Assembly (NCBI GenBank): GCA_964017045.1
Contig: OZ024808.1
Span: forward strand, 29,234,495-29,298,494
DNA from: Omphiscola glabra
Taxonomy: Eukaryota; Mollusca; Gastropoda; Lymnaeidae
Reading direction: 5' to 3'
DNA length: 64,000 bases
Part shown: one piece after another, positions 1 through 11,461 of the stretch
Layout: the number at the start of each line of letters is the position of its first letter
Numbering within the stretch: the first letter of the stretch is position 1
Translations under genes and position numbers: made by a program
The notes under the pieces: generated by a model
Seen by the model: the letters and a program-made list of their open reading frames with translations, nothing else
What the model was told of the DNA's origin: nothing
The model's database searches: none

Positions 1-880
1 AATATGCTTTTATTTTAGTGAAAGTTTAAGTAATATTACTATAAATTACAAATGCATTTAAAGTAACAACTAAGGAACTATTTTACGCATTTTATCCAAA
101 TTTAAAAGGCATGGAAAAAAATATATTGTGACCTAAGAATTACATCATAATTACATTTATCGGGAAAACTCAAACATCAGTTGTTAATTGTGCGTTTTTT
201 TGGGTGCGTTGTTAATATTGCGAAATAAAATTATAATTAATTTCTTCTAAATAATCACGCAAATGACGTCATAACGCGAATCGCCTATGTTTGCCAAAAC
301 TCTTAAGTTTATTTGATTTAATAACCGCGCGTTACAAAACTGTTAATGCATTTCCCCCTTCTTAAAGGTAAAAATGATAAATATAATTGATTGCTTTTTA
401 AATTTTTAATAAAATACACAAAAATTTTAGCTTTGTTTAGCAAACATTTCATAAGTTTTTACCTTATTTTAAATGTTAAAGATAAACTTTAAAAAATGTA
501 TAACGCAATAAAAACTTAACCTTTAAATATACTTCTAATAATAAAATGTCGTTTAATTCAATCAGTGCAGCGAAACTCCATAGCCAAATAGCATTCACTA
601 ATGCACTTATCACTCATCCTAATAAGAACAAGTCATATGAAGTGCAAAAAATGAGTGATATCGTATTGATGGGACTGCTATCTGGTGGAAGATTTTATTA
701 ATTTTATTTAAATCTGTGGGGGAGGGGGCGGGTGAGGGGGTTGGCCATTATTCCCCAGGCAGCAGAAGATACGCCTCGGGATAAAGGAATGAATTTGATA
801 AATAGTTACATGCATAGCGGGGGTAGGAAATAGGATATGTACATTTTTACGTGGATGACAATATATTTAAATCTTATGGT
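1..880. repeat. Diverged segmental copy of 57710-58565
   Basis: Long gapped match to 57710-58565 in the same orientation. Shared marks include the TAAATTACAAA start, CATCAGTTGTTA, AATAATCACGCAAATGACG with GTCATA following, and the end (ATACATTTTTAC, then TGGATGACAA). In gene 3 this segment lies in the intron just upstream of the last tail microexon. It therefore suggests that the end of gene 1 lies just beyond the left edge. No coding sequence was recognised. Confidence 0.7.
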
Positions 881-1734
881 ATTACGTTTGTGAAAAAAGA
901 GATGTTACATTTTCTTTTTACAAATAAACATATGTTTACCAGTTAATAAAATTAATTTCTTTAACGAAACGTGAATACATTTACATAAGTAAACCCATGA
1001 ATATCAAAACCCAATAGTTTTACACACTTCAAAATTAAATTTTGAAAAAAGGAGTGAGGTTAATATTTTATTTCAAAAAATTAAAATATATTTTTTGCTT
1101 TTCTATGCGAAAAGTAAAACGGTGTGTATTTTTATGAGATTAACAATGTTTAAAAACGACGCTCAAGCCTGTTATAGACATGAAAAACGGTTGCGAGATT
1201 CTTCTTTAGTTTAAAAAAAACGGGGTAGGGTAGGCGTATAATATATGTCAGATAAATACTTCTCAAAACTTTAATGATGTTAGAAACGTAAATATCATTA
1301 CATAGATACTTCTTTTTAAAGTTAGGAATTGTGATGGAATTGATCGCAAAGGACCTACCTAAATTCTAGTGATATATTTACTTTAGAAATCGTGTGACTT
1401 TATCCTGCAAAATAAATATGTATACAGAAGTACGGGAATAATCTGAAAGTTAATGACCGAATGTGTACATAATGTACAGCGTATCACTCAGAAATGCACA
1501 CTTTAATCTCACTTGGACAATCAATTATGTGTATATATTGCTTTTGGTGTGGCTGCTTCCTTTTTCACAACCAGTCCTCCCCCTACTCAACATGTTTTAT
1601 ATTAATAGGACTGCGGGGGAAAAAGCTGTCAAGCAGCATGCGTGAAGCATGACGGGTTGAACTCGAGTAATTAGGTTGATTTTTTGAGGGGATTATTATG
1701 TTAATCAACAAAGAGCAACGGTTATGGTTTACGA
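881..1734. other. AT-rich stretch with nothing recognised
   Basis: I see no exon with supported splice sites and no repeat family. A short plus-strand frame (1463-1645) contains a hydrophobic run but has no support. Confidence 0.4.
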
Positions 1735-1860
1735 CTCTATGTAGGCCTATTGTTTAAAGGCCGGCAGGAAGGATTGCGGACTGTATGTAGGCCTATTGTT
1801 TAAAGCCCGACATGTATGATTGAGGACTGTATGTAGGCCTATTGTTTTAAGGCCGGCATA
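1735..1860. repeat. About 46-bp tandem repeat, 3 copies
   Basis: Three units begin TGTAGGCCTATTGTTTAAA and differ at several bases. Confidence 0.75.
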
Positions 1861-2124
1861 TATTATAGAAAAGGAGAACTTAACTTTTTTTGGTAAGACT
1901 TGGATCCACAGGGTATTTTCTCAAAATACCCGAACCTGGTGTAATAAACTGACCCCAGTTACTCACTAGTTGACGCTAATGAGTAATTTTTCCAATTACG
2001 AGCATGTGCTATCGTTACTCACGTAAGGAATAACCAATCGATGCTACAGCAACCAGTAATGGGGCCGCTGCTAAGACAGGCGTCCAATCGGTTGAGACAT
2101 CCTTAATGTCTGGAGATTAATTAA

Positions 2125-2400
2125 ACAATACAAAATGTCACCCAAATCAACAAAATCACTCAAATCAATTCAAATCACCAAAATCAATAAAATCACTCAA
2201 ATCAATTCAAATCACCAAAATCAATAAAATCACCAAAATCAATAAAATCACCCAAATCAATAAAATCAATCAAATCAATCAAATCACTCAAATCAATCAA
2301 ATCACTCAAATCAATTCAAATCACCAAAATCAATAAAATCACCCAAACCAATACAATCAACAAAAACATTAAATCAATCAAATCACCTAAATCGATCAAG
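2125..2400. repeat. AAATCA-type irregular simple repeat
   Basis: Runs of AAATCA separated by ACC, ACTC or ATA spacers, so the period varies between 6 and about 24 bp. Confidence 0.75.
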
Positions 2401-2464
2401 TAATTATTAAAACTCGCAACAAAATAAGCTGGTTACTGGGTTTTATATTTAAGACAGCGACTCG

Positions 2465-2565
2465 TCATGTATGAAACAGAGTGTTGCTAGTCAAGTTTGT
2501 ATCTAGGGCAGAGATTCGTATGAAACAGAGTGTTGCTAGTCAAGTTTGTATCTAGGGCAGAGATT
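2465..2565. repeat. Tandem duplication, about 48 bp
   Basis: The segment from TATGAAACAGAGTGTTGC to AGGGCAGAGATTC occurs twice in direct succession. Confidence 0.7.
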
Positions 2566-3242
2566 CTTAACACCTTTCTTTGCTGCCACGCACACCCCCC
2601 CCCCCTCGATTTCAAAACACTTCCTGTGAACTCAGTCACCAAAACACAACACAAATGAGAATTCTACGGTTCTCACACTTCTCATTCGATTCATTGAAAA
2701 AGAACATCCACCTGGAAAAATGATTCGCCATCAATATCCCATCCATAATTGTGCTTGGATAAATTTCAAATAAACATGATTTTTTGAATTTTCCTGCACC
2801 CCATGGTACTGCCTCCCACACCTACTGGAACTGCTTTCCCCACCCATGGCACAACCTCTAAAAACCTCTGGCACTGCCTCCCTCACCCTCTCCCGCACCA
2901 CCAGGTAAACTCTAGTGAGGAACTCCTGATCTACGAGTATTTATTGATGCATCGAAAAAAATTATTTTAGCCTAAAGTGTATAGTTAAATAATTGAAGCT
3001 TGTCTCATTCAGGAAATAAACATTGGAATAACCAACGACCCAATTTTAAAACCTTCAAACGAACTATTTAATAATAATAATAAATAAAAGTATTAAAAGT
3101 TTATCACTTCAATCAATTCATCAACTTATGTTCCATAAAAATGAATGACAAATGTCATGCTATGTAAAACTCTGGCTACCTTTAATTAATTAACTCATTC
3201 AATTTAGTGTTTTAATAATTTTATGCAAATTGTTTTATAACA

Positions 3243-3990
3243 GTCGATGTTTGAATCTGTTCAGCGGCCTAAATTGTCACCGTCGGTGTTTGAATATGTT
3301 CAGCGGCCTAAATTGTCACCGTCGGTGTTTGAATCTGTTCGGCGGCCTAAATTGTCACCGTCGGTGTTTGAATCTGTTCGGCGGCCTAAATTGTCACCGT
3401 CGGTATTTGAATCTGTTCGGCGGCCTAAATTGTCACCGTCGGTGTTTGAATCTGTTCAGCGGCCTAAATTGTCACCGTCGGTGTTTGAATATGTTCAGCG
3501 GCCTAAATTGTCACCGTCGGTGTTTGAATCTGCTCGGCGGCCTAAATTGTCACTGTCGGTGTTTGAATCTGTTCGGCGGCCTAAATTGTCACCGTCGGTA
3601 TTTGAATCTGTTCGGCGTCCTAAATTGTCACCGTCGGTGTTTGAATATGTTCAGCGGCCTAAATTGTCACCGTCGGTGTTTGAATCTGTTCGGCGGCCTA
3701 AATTGTCACCGTCGGTGTTTGAATCTGTTTAGCGGCCTAAATTTTCACCGTCGGTGTTTGAATCTGTTCAGTGGCCTAAATTGTCACCGTCGGTGTTTAA
3801 ATCTGTTTAGCGGCCTAAATTGTCACCGTCGGTGTTTGAATCTATTTAGCGGCCTAAATTGTCACCGTCGGTGTTTGAATCTGTTCAGTTGCCTAAATTG
3901 TCACCGTCGGTGTTTGAATCTGTTCAGCGGCCTAAATTGTCACCGTCGGTGTTTGACTCTGTTCGGCGGCCTAAATTGTCGCCTTCGGTG
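3243..3990. repeat. 39-bp minisatellite, about 19 copies
   Basis: Unit starts TGTTTGAATCTGTTC and ends CACCGTCGG. Because 39 is divisible by 3, long repetitive frames stay open on both strands; the 281-codon plus-strand frame here is not taken as a gene. The array lies between the gene 1 linker 2 exon and the point where its transmembrane exon would be expected. Confidence 0.9.
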
Positions 3991-4138
3991 CGAAAGTTCA
4001 ATGGAAGTAACTTCCATTCATTGTTTAAATTCAAAGAAAGGCGACGACCACTCACACTACCTAGAACTAAGTTAACCACAAAAAACATCAAATTGTTTGC
4101 CAGAGTTGTCCGTTCCAAATTTAACACTAGCTACATAC

Positions 4139-4171
4139 CTTCATCACAGTAGTAGCACGGTGTAGAAGTCT
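4139..4171 (-). CDS. Gene 1 linker microexon 2 with Cys pair (33 nt)
   Basis: 33 nt, phase 1-1, acceptor AAACTCAG and donor GTATGT. It encodes TSTPCYYCDE. The gene 2 counterpart (33255-33302) encodes TSPSCEDCDK, with the two cysteines, the preceding Thr-Ser-Pro and the final acidic-basic residues in register. It is likely a Cys-containing stalk segment. It lies about 150 bp from the edge of a 39-bp minisatellite. Confidence 0.6.
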
Positions 4172-5178
4172 CTGAGTTTTCATAGAAATGGTTTATTAAT
4201 GCCAACAAATGAAATTATCATTTTATATATAAAGCCACCTAACTTTATATTTTATTCATCATATCTCTGGATAACTTTCGTACAGTTAACCATCACCCCA
4301 GTTTTACCAACAACACGGATTACGGTTACATTCGATGTAAGACAGTGGTCACCAGCTACTTCGGTGAAGAAACTTTAAATTGATTGTTAAATATAATACA
4401 CTATATAATTATTTTCCTCTTATAAATACATTTCTTTAACTTAAAATCAATAAGTAGACCATTATTTCATTCAATATTAAAAATTTAAAAACACCTTTTG
4501 AAAAAACACCTTTTGAAAAAACACTTTTGAAAGGCCTGAAACCTCTGTGGGCGTATTCATTACGCAGAAATATGTTAACTATAATAAATATTGGCCTATA
4601 ACTTTATTGTATAATAAATATTTATGATACTCTCTTAATGTCCTCACCTTTTGCCCCGTGGAACATCGTTGTGTTAGCTTCCTCAACACCTTGGTAGCAA
4701 TGCATGGAAAGGTAGCAATACATGGAAAGGTAGCAATACATGGAAAGGTAGCAACGTTTATAAACATGATGCTTATGTTATAATTAAATAAGGCAAACAA
4801 ATCTATTAAACGCTTTACAGGCGAAAGAAATAAACAATATTTTCTCCAAACCAATAAAAATCAAGATTTCTTTAAACCCATAGTTTGATTATAAGACTGG
4901 GTTCATTTTAGCCAGTCTGTATTAAAATAAAATCCCCAGCCCCCACCCTTTAAAAAAAACCCTTTACTCTGTTTTACTCAATAAATCTTTCTTGTGTGTG
5001 TTGGCAAATGTGTATGGACGGTTAGAAAGCACGATTTTTGGGTTGTCTTCTACATCTTTCGTATGGAATGTTTATTTTATTTTAGATTTCTTTTCGTGTT
5101 CTCATCCATAGAAATCCTCGTTCAGATTGATTAAGTAGTCTTTAAAAACATTGCTATGTAGTACAAAGTGGTAATAAC
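4172..5178. other. Gene 1 intron, mostly unremarkable, with an 18-bp repeat at 4689-4755
   Basis: Contains about 3.5 copies of GGTAGCAATACATGGAAA and short homopolymer runs. No coding exon recognised. Confidence 0.5.
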
Positions 5179-5344
5179 CAGGGGCCGGCCCTAACAATGG
5201 CGGGGCCCTATGCGAAACGGATTGCGCGGGTCCCAGTCTAGGTAGGGATAATGATAATAAGTGAAAATTAAAGTTTTGTATTAGAAAATAAAGTGCGGGG
5301 CCCACTGCGGCCGCATAGGTAGCAGTGGCCTAAGGCCGGCCCTG
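5179..5344. mobile_element. hAT-type MITE, 166 bp, intact with TSD
   Basis: Both ends carry inverted CAGGGGCCGGCC / GGCCGGCCCTG. It is flanked on both sides by the identical 8 bp GTAATAAC (5171-5178 and 5345-5352). An 8-bp target duplication and CAGG-type ends are the hallmark of hAT DNA transposons. It has no coding capacity. The interior has GGGGCCC motifs near both ends. A second, degenerate copy is at 9907-10082. Confidence 0.85.
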
Positions 5345-5654
5345 GTAATAACTACAATATTTTGTATTCATCGTGCAGGGTGTAGGCTGTGGGTGGGATG
5401 GAAGTGAAACAAAAATGTCACAAGATTGAAAAGAGAACGGTAAATACAGCAGCCATGTTCACTTAACAAAATAAACAGCTTTAGTTCACATCCACAAAGA
5501 ACAAAAAAATTTGGAAAAAATGATTTGTAACCACAATAAGCTGGGGCTTACTATGTGACTGCCAAGCTAGGATCGGTGGCACCGATCATTCCAGTGGTGT
5601 CATTAAGATAATACACCATCGTCTCATACGATTGGATGCCACTGACATAAACAT

Positions 5655-5657
<3 letters not shown>

Positions 5658-5702
<45 letters not shown>

Positions 5703-5768
5703 TAAACATAGAGGTATATAGACAGAAAGATATGTGATAGATGTATGGATGGATATATATATAGATAT

Positions 5769-5800
<32 letters not shown>

Positions 5801-5852
5801 ATAGATAAATAGATAGATTGATAGATTGATAGATAGATAGATAGATAGATAG
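5658..5852. repeat. (TA)n and (GATA)n microsatellites
   Basis: About 40 bp of TA dinucleotides, then mostly GATA units from 5740. Confidence 0.95.
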
Positions 5853-6269
5853 TATTGAGTAGCTATTGACAATTCATCAAATTTGCTTGCGATGACGATC
5901 TTGGATTGGCAGACTTGAACATTTCTGAACGTGGTTGTAAATCAAAATAGCAAATTATTTCCACAATGTCTCACATTGTTTCGGTAAAACTAGTAATTAA
6001 GATTTTCTTGTTTTTAGTTTTTCTTTCACAATAAATCACATAACTTTAGACAGAAAATGACCCCCCTCCCCCTCCCCCCTCCCCCTTACTTAACTGGTTA
6101 AATGGGTATTGCATAATGTTTGGCTTAACTTTAAATTAAGCAACCCTTAAAAACAGCTTTTAGTACAAACCTTTTATAAAATTTAAATCGAGCGGGGAGA
6201 GGGGGGGTCAAATGTTGACAAAACATGCACTGACGCACTTAAGAATAATCTTAATTAGTGCCACCCCCC

Positions 6270-6660
6270 CCTTTTCACACACACACTTTAAGACTGGCAA
6301 ACGTACATTTTTTTCACGCCCCTGAACTAGATTAATATTTTAATTGACCCATCGGCTTTTTCAGAAAAGAGAAATAAAATATTATGCACCAAACGAACTT
6401 TGTAAAAGAGAATCTCATTTAGCGCAGTTATCGGGAATGTTCCTTCGTAGTTCCCATTGGAAAAAATATGATAATCTGATTTTTTTTGGAGCTGGGGCTG
6501 AAAATTTGAAATAATGTGTCGTCATTGGCAACGAATCTTAATGCCAAGTTTCAGCTCGATAGCTTTACGGGATGTGGGTCGTTTGACCGGCCGAAAACTT
6601 TGCCACCCAGCCAGCCACAAACAAAGGCAAAGTTAATAAAGCGTTTTTTTAAAAACAAAA
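6270..6660 (+). repeat. Dispersed repeat family R1, copy 1
   Basis: Shares a series of landmarks with 9640-10260, 13850-14200 and, inverted, 42880-43085. These are CAACTATTTCAGAAAA-like, ATTATGCACC, CATTTAGCGCAGTTATCGG, GGGGCTGAAAA, GTCATTGGCAACG, TTTCAGCTCGATAG, and an end with AAAGTTAATAAAG. No coding capacity was seen; the element class is unknown. Confidence 0.65.
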
Positions 6661-6817
6661 AAAAACGCTTTATTAACGTCGCTTTTAAAAAAAACAAAAA
6701 CCCAAAAAAACCAAGAAAAGTATATAATTTATACTTTTTTATATTTTTTATATTTTTTTAAAACAAAGTATACATTATAAATAAACAGGATTAATATCGT
6801 TTGGACAAGTTACGTAC

Positions 6818-6841
6818 TTGGTGGATGACTTGGCTCATAAC
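6818..6841 (-). CDS. Gene 1 linker microexon 1 (24 nt)
   Basis: 24 nt, phase 1-1, acceptor TCGAACAG and donor GTACGT. With the split codons it encodes G-YEPSHPP. The counterpart in gene 2 (36018-36041, G-YIQTFDP) has the same length, phase and acceptor ending and lies at a similar distance downstream of exon A. It is probably part of a stalk between the last domain and the membrane. The shortness limits confidence. Confidence 0.55.
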
Positions 6842-7675
6842 CTGTTCGATGAGATGATACAATGTGGTTAGGACTTGAAATTAACAGACATGATCGAAAA
6901 TCTCTTCCTTAGTGTTGCAATATGTCTCCATTTACAGAGAAACACATTCACTTCTTACACCTTAAAGTAACCCCGTGTACCTAACGTCTTCAGAGTAACC
7001 CAGCTACAGCGTGATAATAGGGGTCCATAAATCGATAATAGGGGTCAATAAATCGATAATAGGGTTATGTAAAAATCGAATCGCGTCAACAGTGGCGTCA
7101 CATTAAAACGGGGGTCGTGTGAATGGCTTTGGGATATTAAAATGTAGGATGGTGGTTTATTTTGTTAAAACAAACGGATGTTTGAACATCTTAAGTTTGG
7201 TGATGTACGAAGGGTTAAATTTGAACAAGTTTTTGTGAGGAACATTTGTTATTGTGTGATCCGAGACTTACATTTAGACACTCTTTTGTTTACTGTAACA
7301 GACTGATAATTGATGATTATTTGCAGCGGAGTGAAAGGCACTATTTCGTGTCGGTGTAGTGATGCATAGATATAAATATAGAAAAGGAGGAACTATAACA
7401 GTATAGGAAGAAATGTTACAGTCATGTAGTTACATACAATTTTCATGTTTGAATGAATTTTTAAAAATGTCGGTAGTTATGCATGCCAGGACTGCGTTGT
7501 ATTCGAATTCGATTTATATCGGGTTTCTACTGTATTACTAACGCTCGATCCTGCTGGGTGCTGTCCTAGGCTAGGGTACAGCGCTATATTAAACCACCTT
7601 AATAATAACAATAATATTTCTTGATAAAATTACACCTTCTGATTGTAAGAATATTAAAAAATGTTAAACCGTTAC
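6842..7675. other. Gene 1 intron between exon A and linker 1
   Basis: Only a short triplication around GATAATAGGGGTC (7014-7062) stands out. Confidence 0.4.
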
Positions 7676-7951
7676 CGGTAAAGGAGCAGTTGTAGGAGTT
7701 CGTTCTGTTACACGAATCCACGTATTTAAAGACGTAGGTGACGTTCGAGTTGCCCATGAACAGCTCTCCAGGCAGACAGTGCTGTGTTGTGTTCGTCCAG
7801 ACGTTATCTTTCATCAAGGACAGCACGGCATGCTTCAGGCCGTTTCTGCAAAACTGAATGACATGCATCTTGCCGATGGCAAGCTTTGCCCCGCAGACAG
7901 GCCGAGAAACTAGGTTAACATCTTCAACCGATAAGCTTATGGGATTCTTAA
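7676..7951 (-). CDS. Gene 1 exon A, membrane-proximal Cys-rich Ig-like domain
   Basis: 276 nt, phase 1-1, acceptor TGTCAACAG and donor GTAACG. It encodes about 92 residues: NPISLSVEDVNLVSRPVC, IQFCRNGLKHAV, an NTT sequon with QHC, NVTYVFKYVDSC and SYNCSFTG. The gene 2 copy (36712-36990) shares KPIRLSVDHIDLL, VNFC, LKDAV, NTT, YTFKYIDLC and YTCTFRG. At least four potential N-glycosylation sites point to an extracellular domain. The layout is similar to exon B, so A and B are probably ancient duplicates of one domain. Confidence 0.8.
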
Positions 7952-8645
7952 CTGTTGACATTCAAATATTAAGTATTTAGATTATTGAAAACAAAACTCG
8001 GACAAGATTCTGGAATGAAATAAATTGAGAAAGACATTGACGTCACGTACGAATTCAATCCTGGTTCACTGATTTTTTCTTTAGGATGTGGTCACTCAGC
8101 AATCGGCTTAAAAACCAAACACAAATCTTTGTCTTGAAGGCCAAGTTTCTGTACCACAGATCCCTTTCTGGTATCCCTGCTTGGTTTTCACACCATCACC
8201 TGGCTGCCCATAATAGTGCTTTAATGGGATGTTAGAGGGATGGCATGTTGCAAGCATGGCGAGGACAACGCCAGTGTTGGGTGGGAACATTGTCTAAATG
8301 TTAGACAAGCTGGACAATTACTGTTGGAGATGGCATTTAACTTGGAGATTCTCAGAAATATTGTGCTCCTCTGGAAAAATGTGCTGTTACCTTTCTGTTG
8401 AGGAGGTGGCCTTTTTAATGAGGTGGCCCTTTTGAGGAGGGATACTTTTTGAGAATGTGGCCTTTTTGCGCACTGATTTTTAAAAAAATGCGCAGAAGAC
8501 ACTACTTTGAAAGATTCTGAACTCTTCCTTTATCCTTTGACCTCTGACTTTTACAGCCGACGTCTGCCTTTGAATGGGTGATGGCATGGGTCGAGTAGAT
8601 ATATGTAGAAAAAGCAAATCATTGATGTAAGTCTGAACTTTTGCC

Positions 8646-8874
8646 AGGTTGGCCAGCATTGAAAGCTCTATATGTAAAATTGACTGGTTGGCCAGCATTG
8701 TAAGCTCTATATGTAAAATTGACAGGTTGGCCAGCATTGAAAGCTCTATATGTAAAGTTGACAGGTTGGCCAGCATTGAAAGCTCTATATGTAAAATTGA
8801 CAGGTTGGCCAGCATTGTTAGCTCTATATGTAAAGTTGACAGGTTGGCCAGCATTGTAAGCTCTATATGTAAAG
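8646..8874. repeat. 39-bp minisatellite, 6 copies
   Basis: Unit from GGTTGGCCAGCATTG to TGTAAAATTGACA. Upstream of exon A in gene 1 (intron B-A). Confidence 0.9.
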
Positions 8875-9639
8875 TCTTTATGTATATTTGACCAACTGTC
8901 TGTATAAATTACACATATGTATTTTCAGTTACAATGCTCTTGAGTCAGGAACTAACCTTGCCATTGCCTTATTGTCCACTCATCAAGCCATATAGTCACC
9001 CATCCATTCATTTATCCATTCATCTGTAAAACCATTCGTCCTTCCATCCATCCATCTATCCAAAGGTAGAAAATATACACTTTTCTGACTGAAACAAGAT
9101 ATAAACATGCTCTTCACTTTGAAACATAATACGTCACCATTAAAAAAAATTGTTAATGACTTTGAAATAATGAGAAATAGGTCAAAGTATGCGCCTTGGC
9201 TCAAACATCAAATAACGTGATATTTTATTATTAAAACAGACAGAACGATTTTGCCAAAAAACGTAACATTGTCCATATCTTACAGAAACGTGTATCCTAC
9301 CTGCCTTAGAGCAATCAGAAACTGTGGACAAAATGGTTTGAGTTTACTTCAAGTGTCGCGACCAGGTTAGTGCCAAACCGAATGCCACGTCTTTATTTAT
9401 TCAACCACAAATCTAAATGAAACAAACCCCTAAAATCGAAGTTTTTCGTATTAATCCTTCTTAAAATGTAAAATCTAGAAATTTTGCTAAAAAATTTGAC
9501 AAAAAATTCATTCATGCATTCAAGTAACGCGCTTTATAAAAATACCAATTAGTGCCCCACCCCCCAAAAAAAAAACAACAACCCCCCCCCCCAAAAAAAA
9601 AAAGGAAAAAAAGAAAAAAAACGAGAAAAAAACAACAAA

Positions 9640-10260
9640 AGGCTCCCATAATTTTGTCACTTCCTAGGCTACATTAATATTCTTATGCTCCGCCTGCTTT
9701 TACACCGCAGATTTACTACACCAACTATTTCTGTAAAACAAAAGAAAATATTACGCACCTTACGCACTTTTTTAAGCATCTCATTTAGCTCGGTTATCGA
9801 ACATCTCATTTAGCTCGGTTATCATACATCTCATTTAGCTCGGTTATCGAACATCTCATTTAGCTCGGTTATCATACATTTCTATCGTGAAATCAGTGGC
9901 GCCTTGCCCTTACAATTACGGGGCCCTATGCGAAACGGATTGCGCGGGGCCCAGTCTTAGTAGGGATAAGAATAACAAGTGAAAATTAAGATTTTGTATT
10001 AGAAAATAAATTCGCGCGGGGCCTATGAAAGTGCGGGGCCCACTGCGGCCGCATAGGTTGCATTGGGCTAAAGCCGGCCCTGGCACCTTGTAGCATTAAA
10101 ACTGATTTTTTTTGGGGGGGGGGGGGGGTTGGGTTTAGCTGAAACTCTGATATCATGGATCGTCATCGGCAGAGAGTCTATGTGCCAAATTTCATCTCGA
10201 TAGAATGACGGGTCAAATTGCAATTGAAAAATTTGCCGTAAAAGCTAACACACTAAAAGT
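9640..10260 (+). repeat. R1 copy 2, interrupted by a hAT MITE and a 26-bp tandem repeat
   Basis: The R1 landmarks resume on either side of 9907-10082. Inside, the CATTTAGCTCGGTTATC part is amplified about four times (9775-9880). This gives an order of events: R1 first, then local amplification and hAT insertion. Confidence 0.65.
9907..10082. mobile_element. hAT-type MITE, degenerate copy
   Basis: Same interior as 5179-5344 and the same right end (GCCGGCCCTG), but the left terminal bases are missing. The flanks GCGCCTTG (9899-9906) and GCACCTTG (10083-10090) match at 7 of 8 positions, as expected for an aged target duplication. Confidence 0.7.
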
Positions 10261-10457
10261 AGCGCAGTAAATATAAATGATTTAAAAAAAAAGAATTCTT
10301 CAGTATCACACACATGTTTATACTGCAACGAACTATCAACTTGTCTTGAATATGAAGGGTGAAGGTTTTCTTAGGTAATTTTGAAAAAAAAAAACAGATA
10401 ACAAAACATAACACTGAAATGACAGCCTACAATTATTAGAATGAAATAAGAAAAATT

Positions 10458-10703
10458 GAGGACCCTAGTGCGTAAAGTACATAAGTCACAGGTTTGTCTA
10501 ACAATCTAAACTGTGACCTTCTCTTATCCGATTTAGCCAAGTGTAATGCAGAGATTTAAACACATTCAAATGTGCCCAAGTCCTATAATTAAACAAGACA
10601 AAATATGAAAATGATGAATTTTTATAGACGAAAAGAATATTTGAACTTGACCATCTCAAAATGGGTATTTTGTGAGTTAAGTACTTTTAGCAATGAAATC
10701 TTC
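10458..10703. mobile_element. Inverted-repeat MITE, copy 1
   Basis: Ends are imperfect inverted repeats: the left TTGAGGACCCTAGTGC against the right GCAATGAAATCTTCAA. Its reverse complement matches 23657-23871 along most of its length, including CTGTGACCTTCTCTTATC and GACGAAAAGAA. Superfamily unknown. It lies in the gene 1 intron between exons B and A. Confidence 0.6.
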
Positions 10704-11069
10704 AATTGCGTGTAATTCTGTTCAACCATCTCGATTCGAATTTCATTTAAGCGATTAATCTGTCTGATTCCATTTCTACAAGTTTAGCTTTGTGGGTATC
10801 ATTAATCTTTATTACATAGTAAAATTGTAATTATATCCATTCTACAAATTTGTTTAGAATTATCCACAGCTATTTTTAAACAGAGAATCAATCATCGAGC
10901 CTTATTTTATAGGTTTAATTTAATTTATTTTGAAATAGACTTGCATCACTTGTGTTTAAAAGAAATATAAATATATGATGTATTAATTGAACCATAAAAA
11001 GTTTGGGAAAGACATGAAGCTAAGATGAAGGACCAAGTTAGCGATACGACATGCACAATGAATACTTAC

Positions 11070-11363
11070 TATATATCATACAATTAAATTCTGCAGCTAA
11101 ATGACAGTCAGAATAATGATCCGTGTAATTGAGCTGGATCCTCAACAGTGTATCCTCCTTGACGGTCAGTCTTCTGGTGATGCACTTGGCATGAGCCGTC
11201 TCTGAACGATCAAAGGTGTCAAGACTCATGGACACGGCAGGACTGACCAGTCCCGACACACAAAATGTGAAGTCCTTCCTACCTAGGTTCGGGATGTGCT
11301 GAAATAAGCAGTTGGGCAGTACGTTCTCACCGCCGTTGATCTGGAAGGTTGCTGTTTTGGCAC
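11070..11363 (-). CDS. Gene 1 exon B, Cys-rich Ig-like domain
   Basis: 294 nt, symmetric phase 1-1, acceptor GGTCCAG and strong donor GTAAGT. It encodes about 97 residues: FQINGGENVLPNC near the start, FTFC at about residue 36, a conserved PAVSMSLD, then KCITRRLTVKED, LNYTDHYSDC (an N-glycosylation sequon) and FNCMIY at the end. The copy at 39559-39849 aligns along its whole length (FKINGEL, FRLC, PSVSMSFD, NCITRTLAIKEN, LNYSDNYENC, YTCNIY). The symmetric phase and the closing Y/F-x-C suggest an Ig-like fold; this is inference. Confidence 0.8.
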
Positions 11364-11461
11364 CTGGACCGAAAATGAAATTAGGCTTAGGTAAAAAAAA
11401 AACAACCCGACATGTTCATATTAAACAAAAAAATTATTCTTGGAGAAAATCAGTTTATGAA

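Noticed and set aside
3230..4075. 281-codon open frame with repeated LNLFGGLNCHRRC segments
   Set aside because: It is the 39-bp minisatellite read in one frame; other frames and the other strand are open too, and no splice or start context supports it.
3924..4127. Hydrophobic run NNLMFFVVNLVLGSVSG on the minus strand as gene 1 membrane segment
   Set aside because: The only acceptor would leave an 18-bp intron after linker 2, which is too short, and read-through meets a stop.
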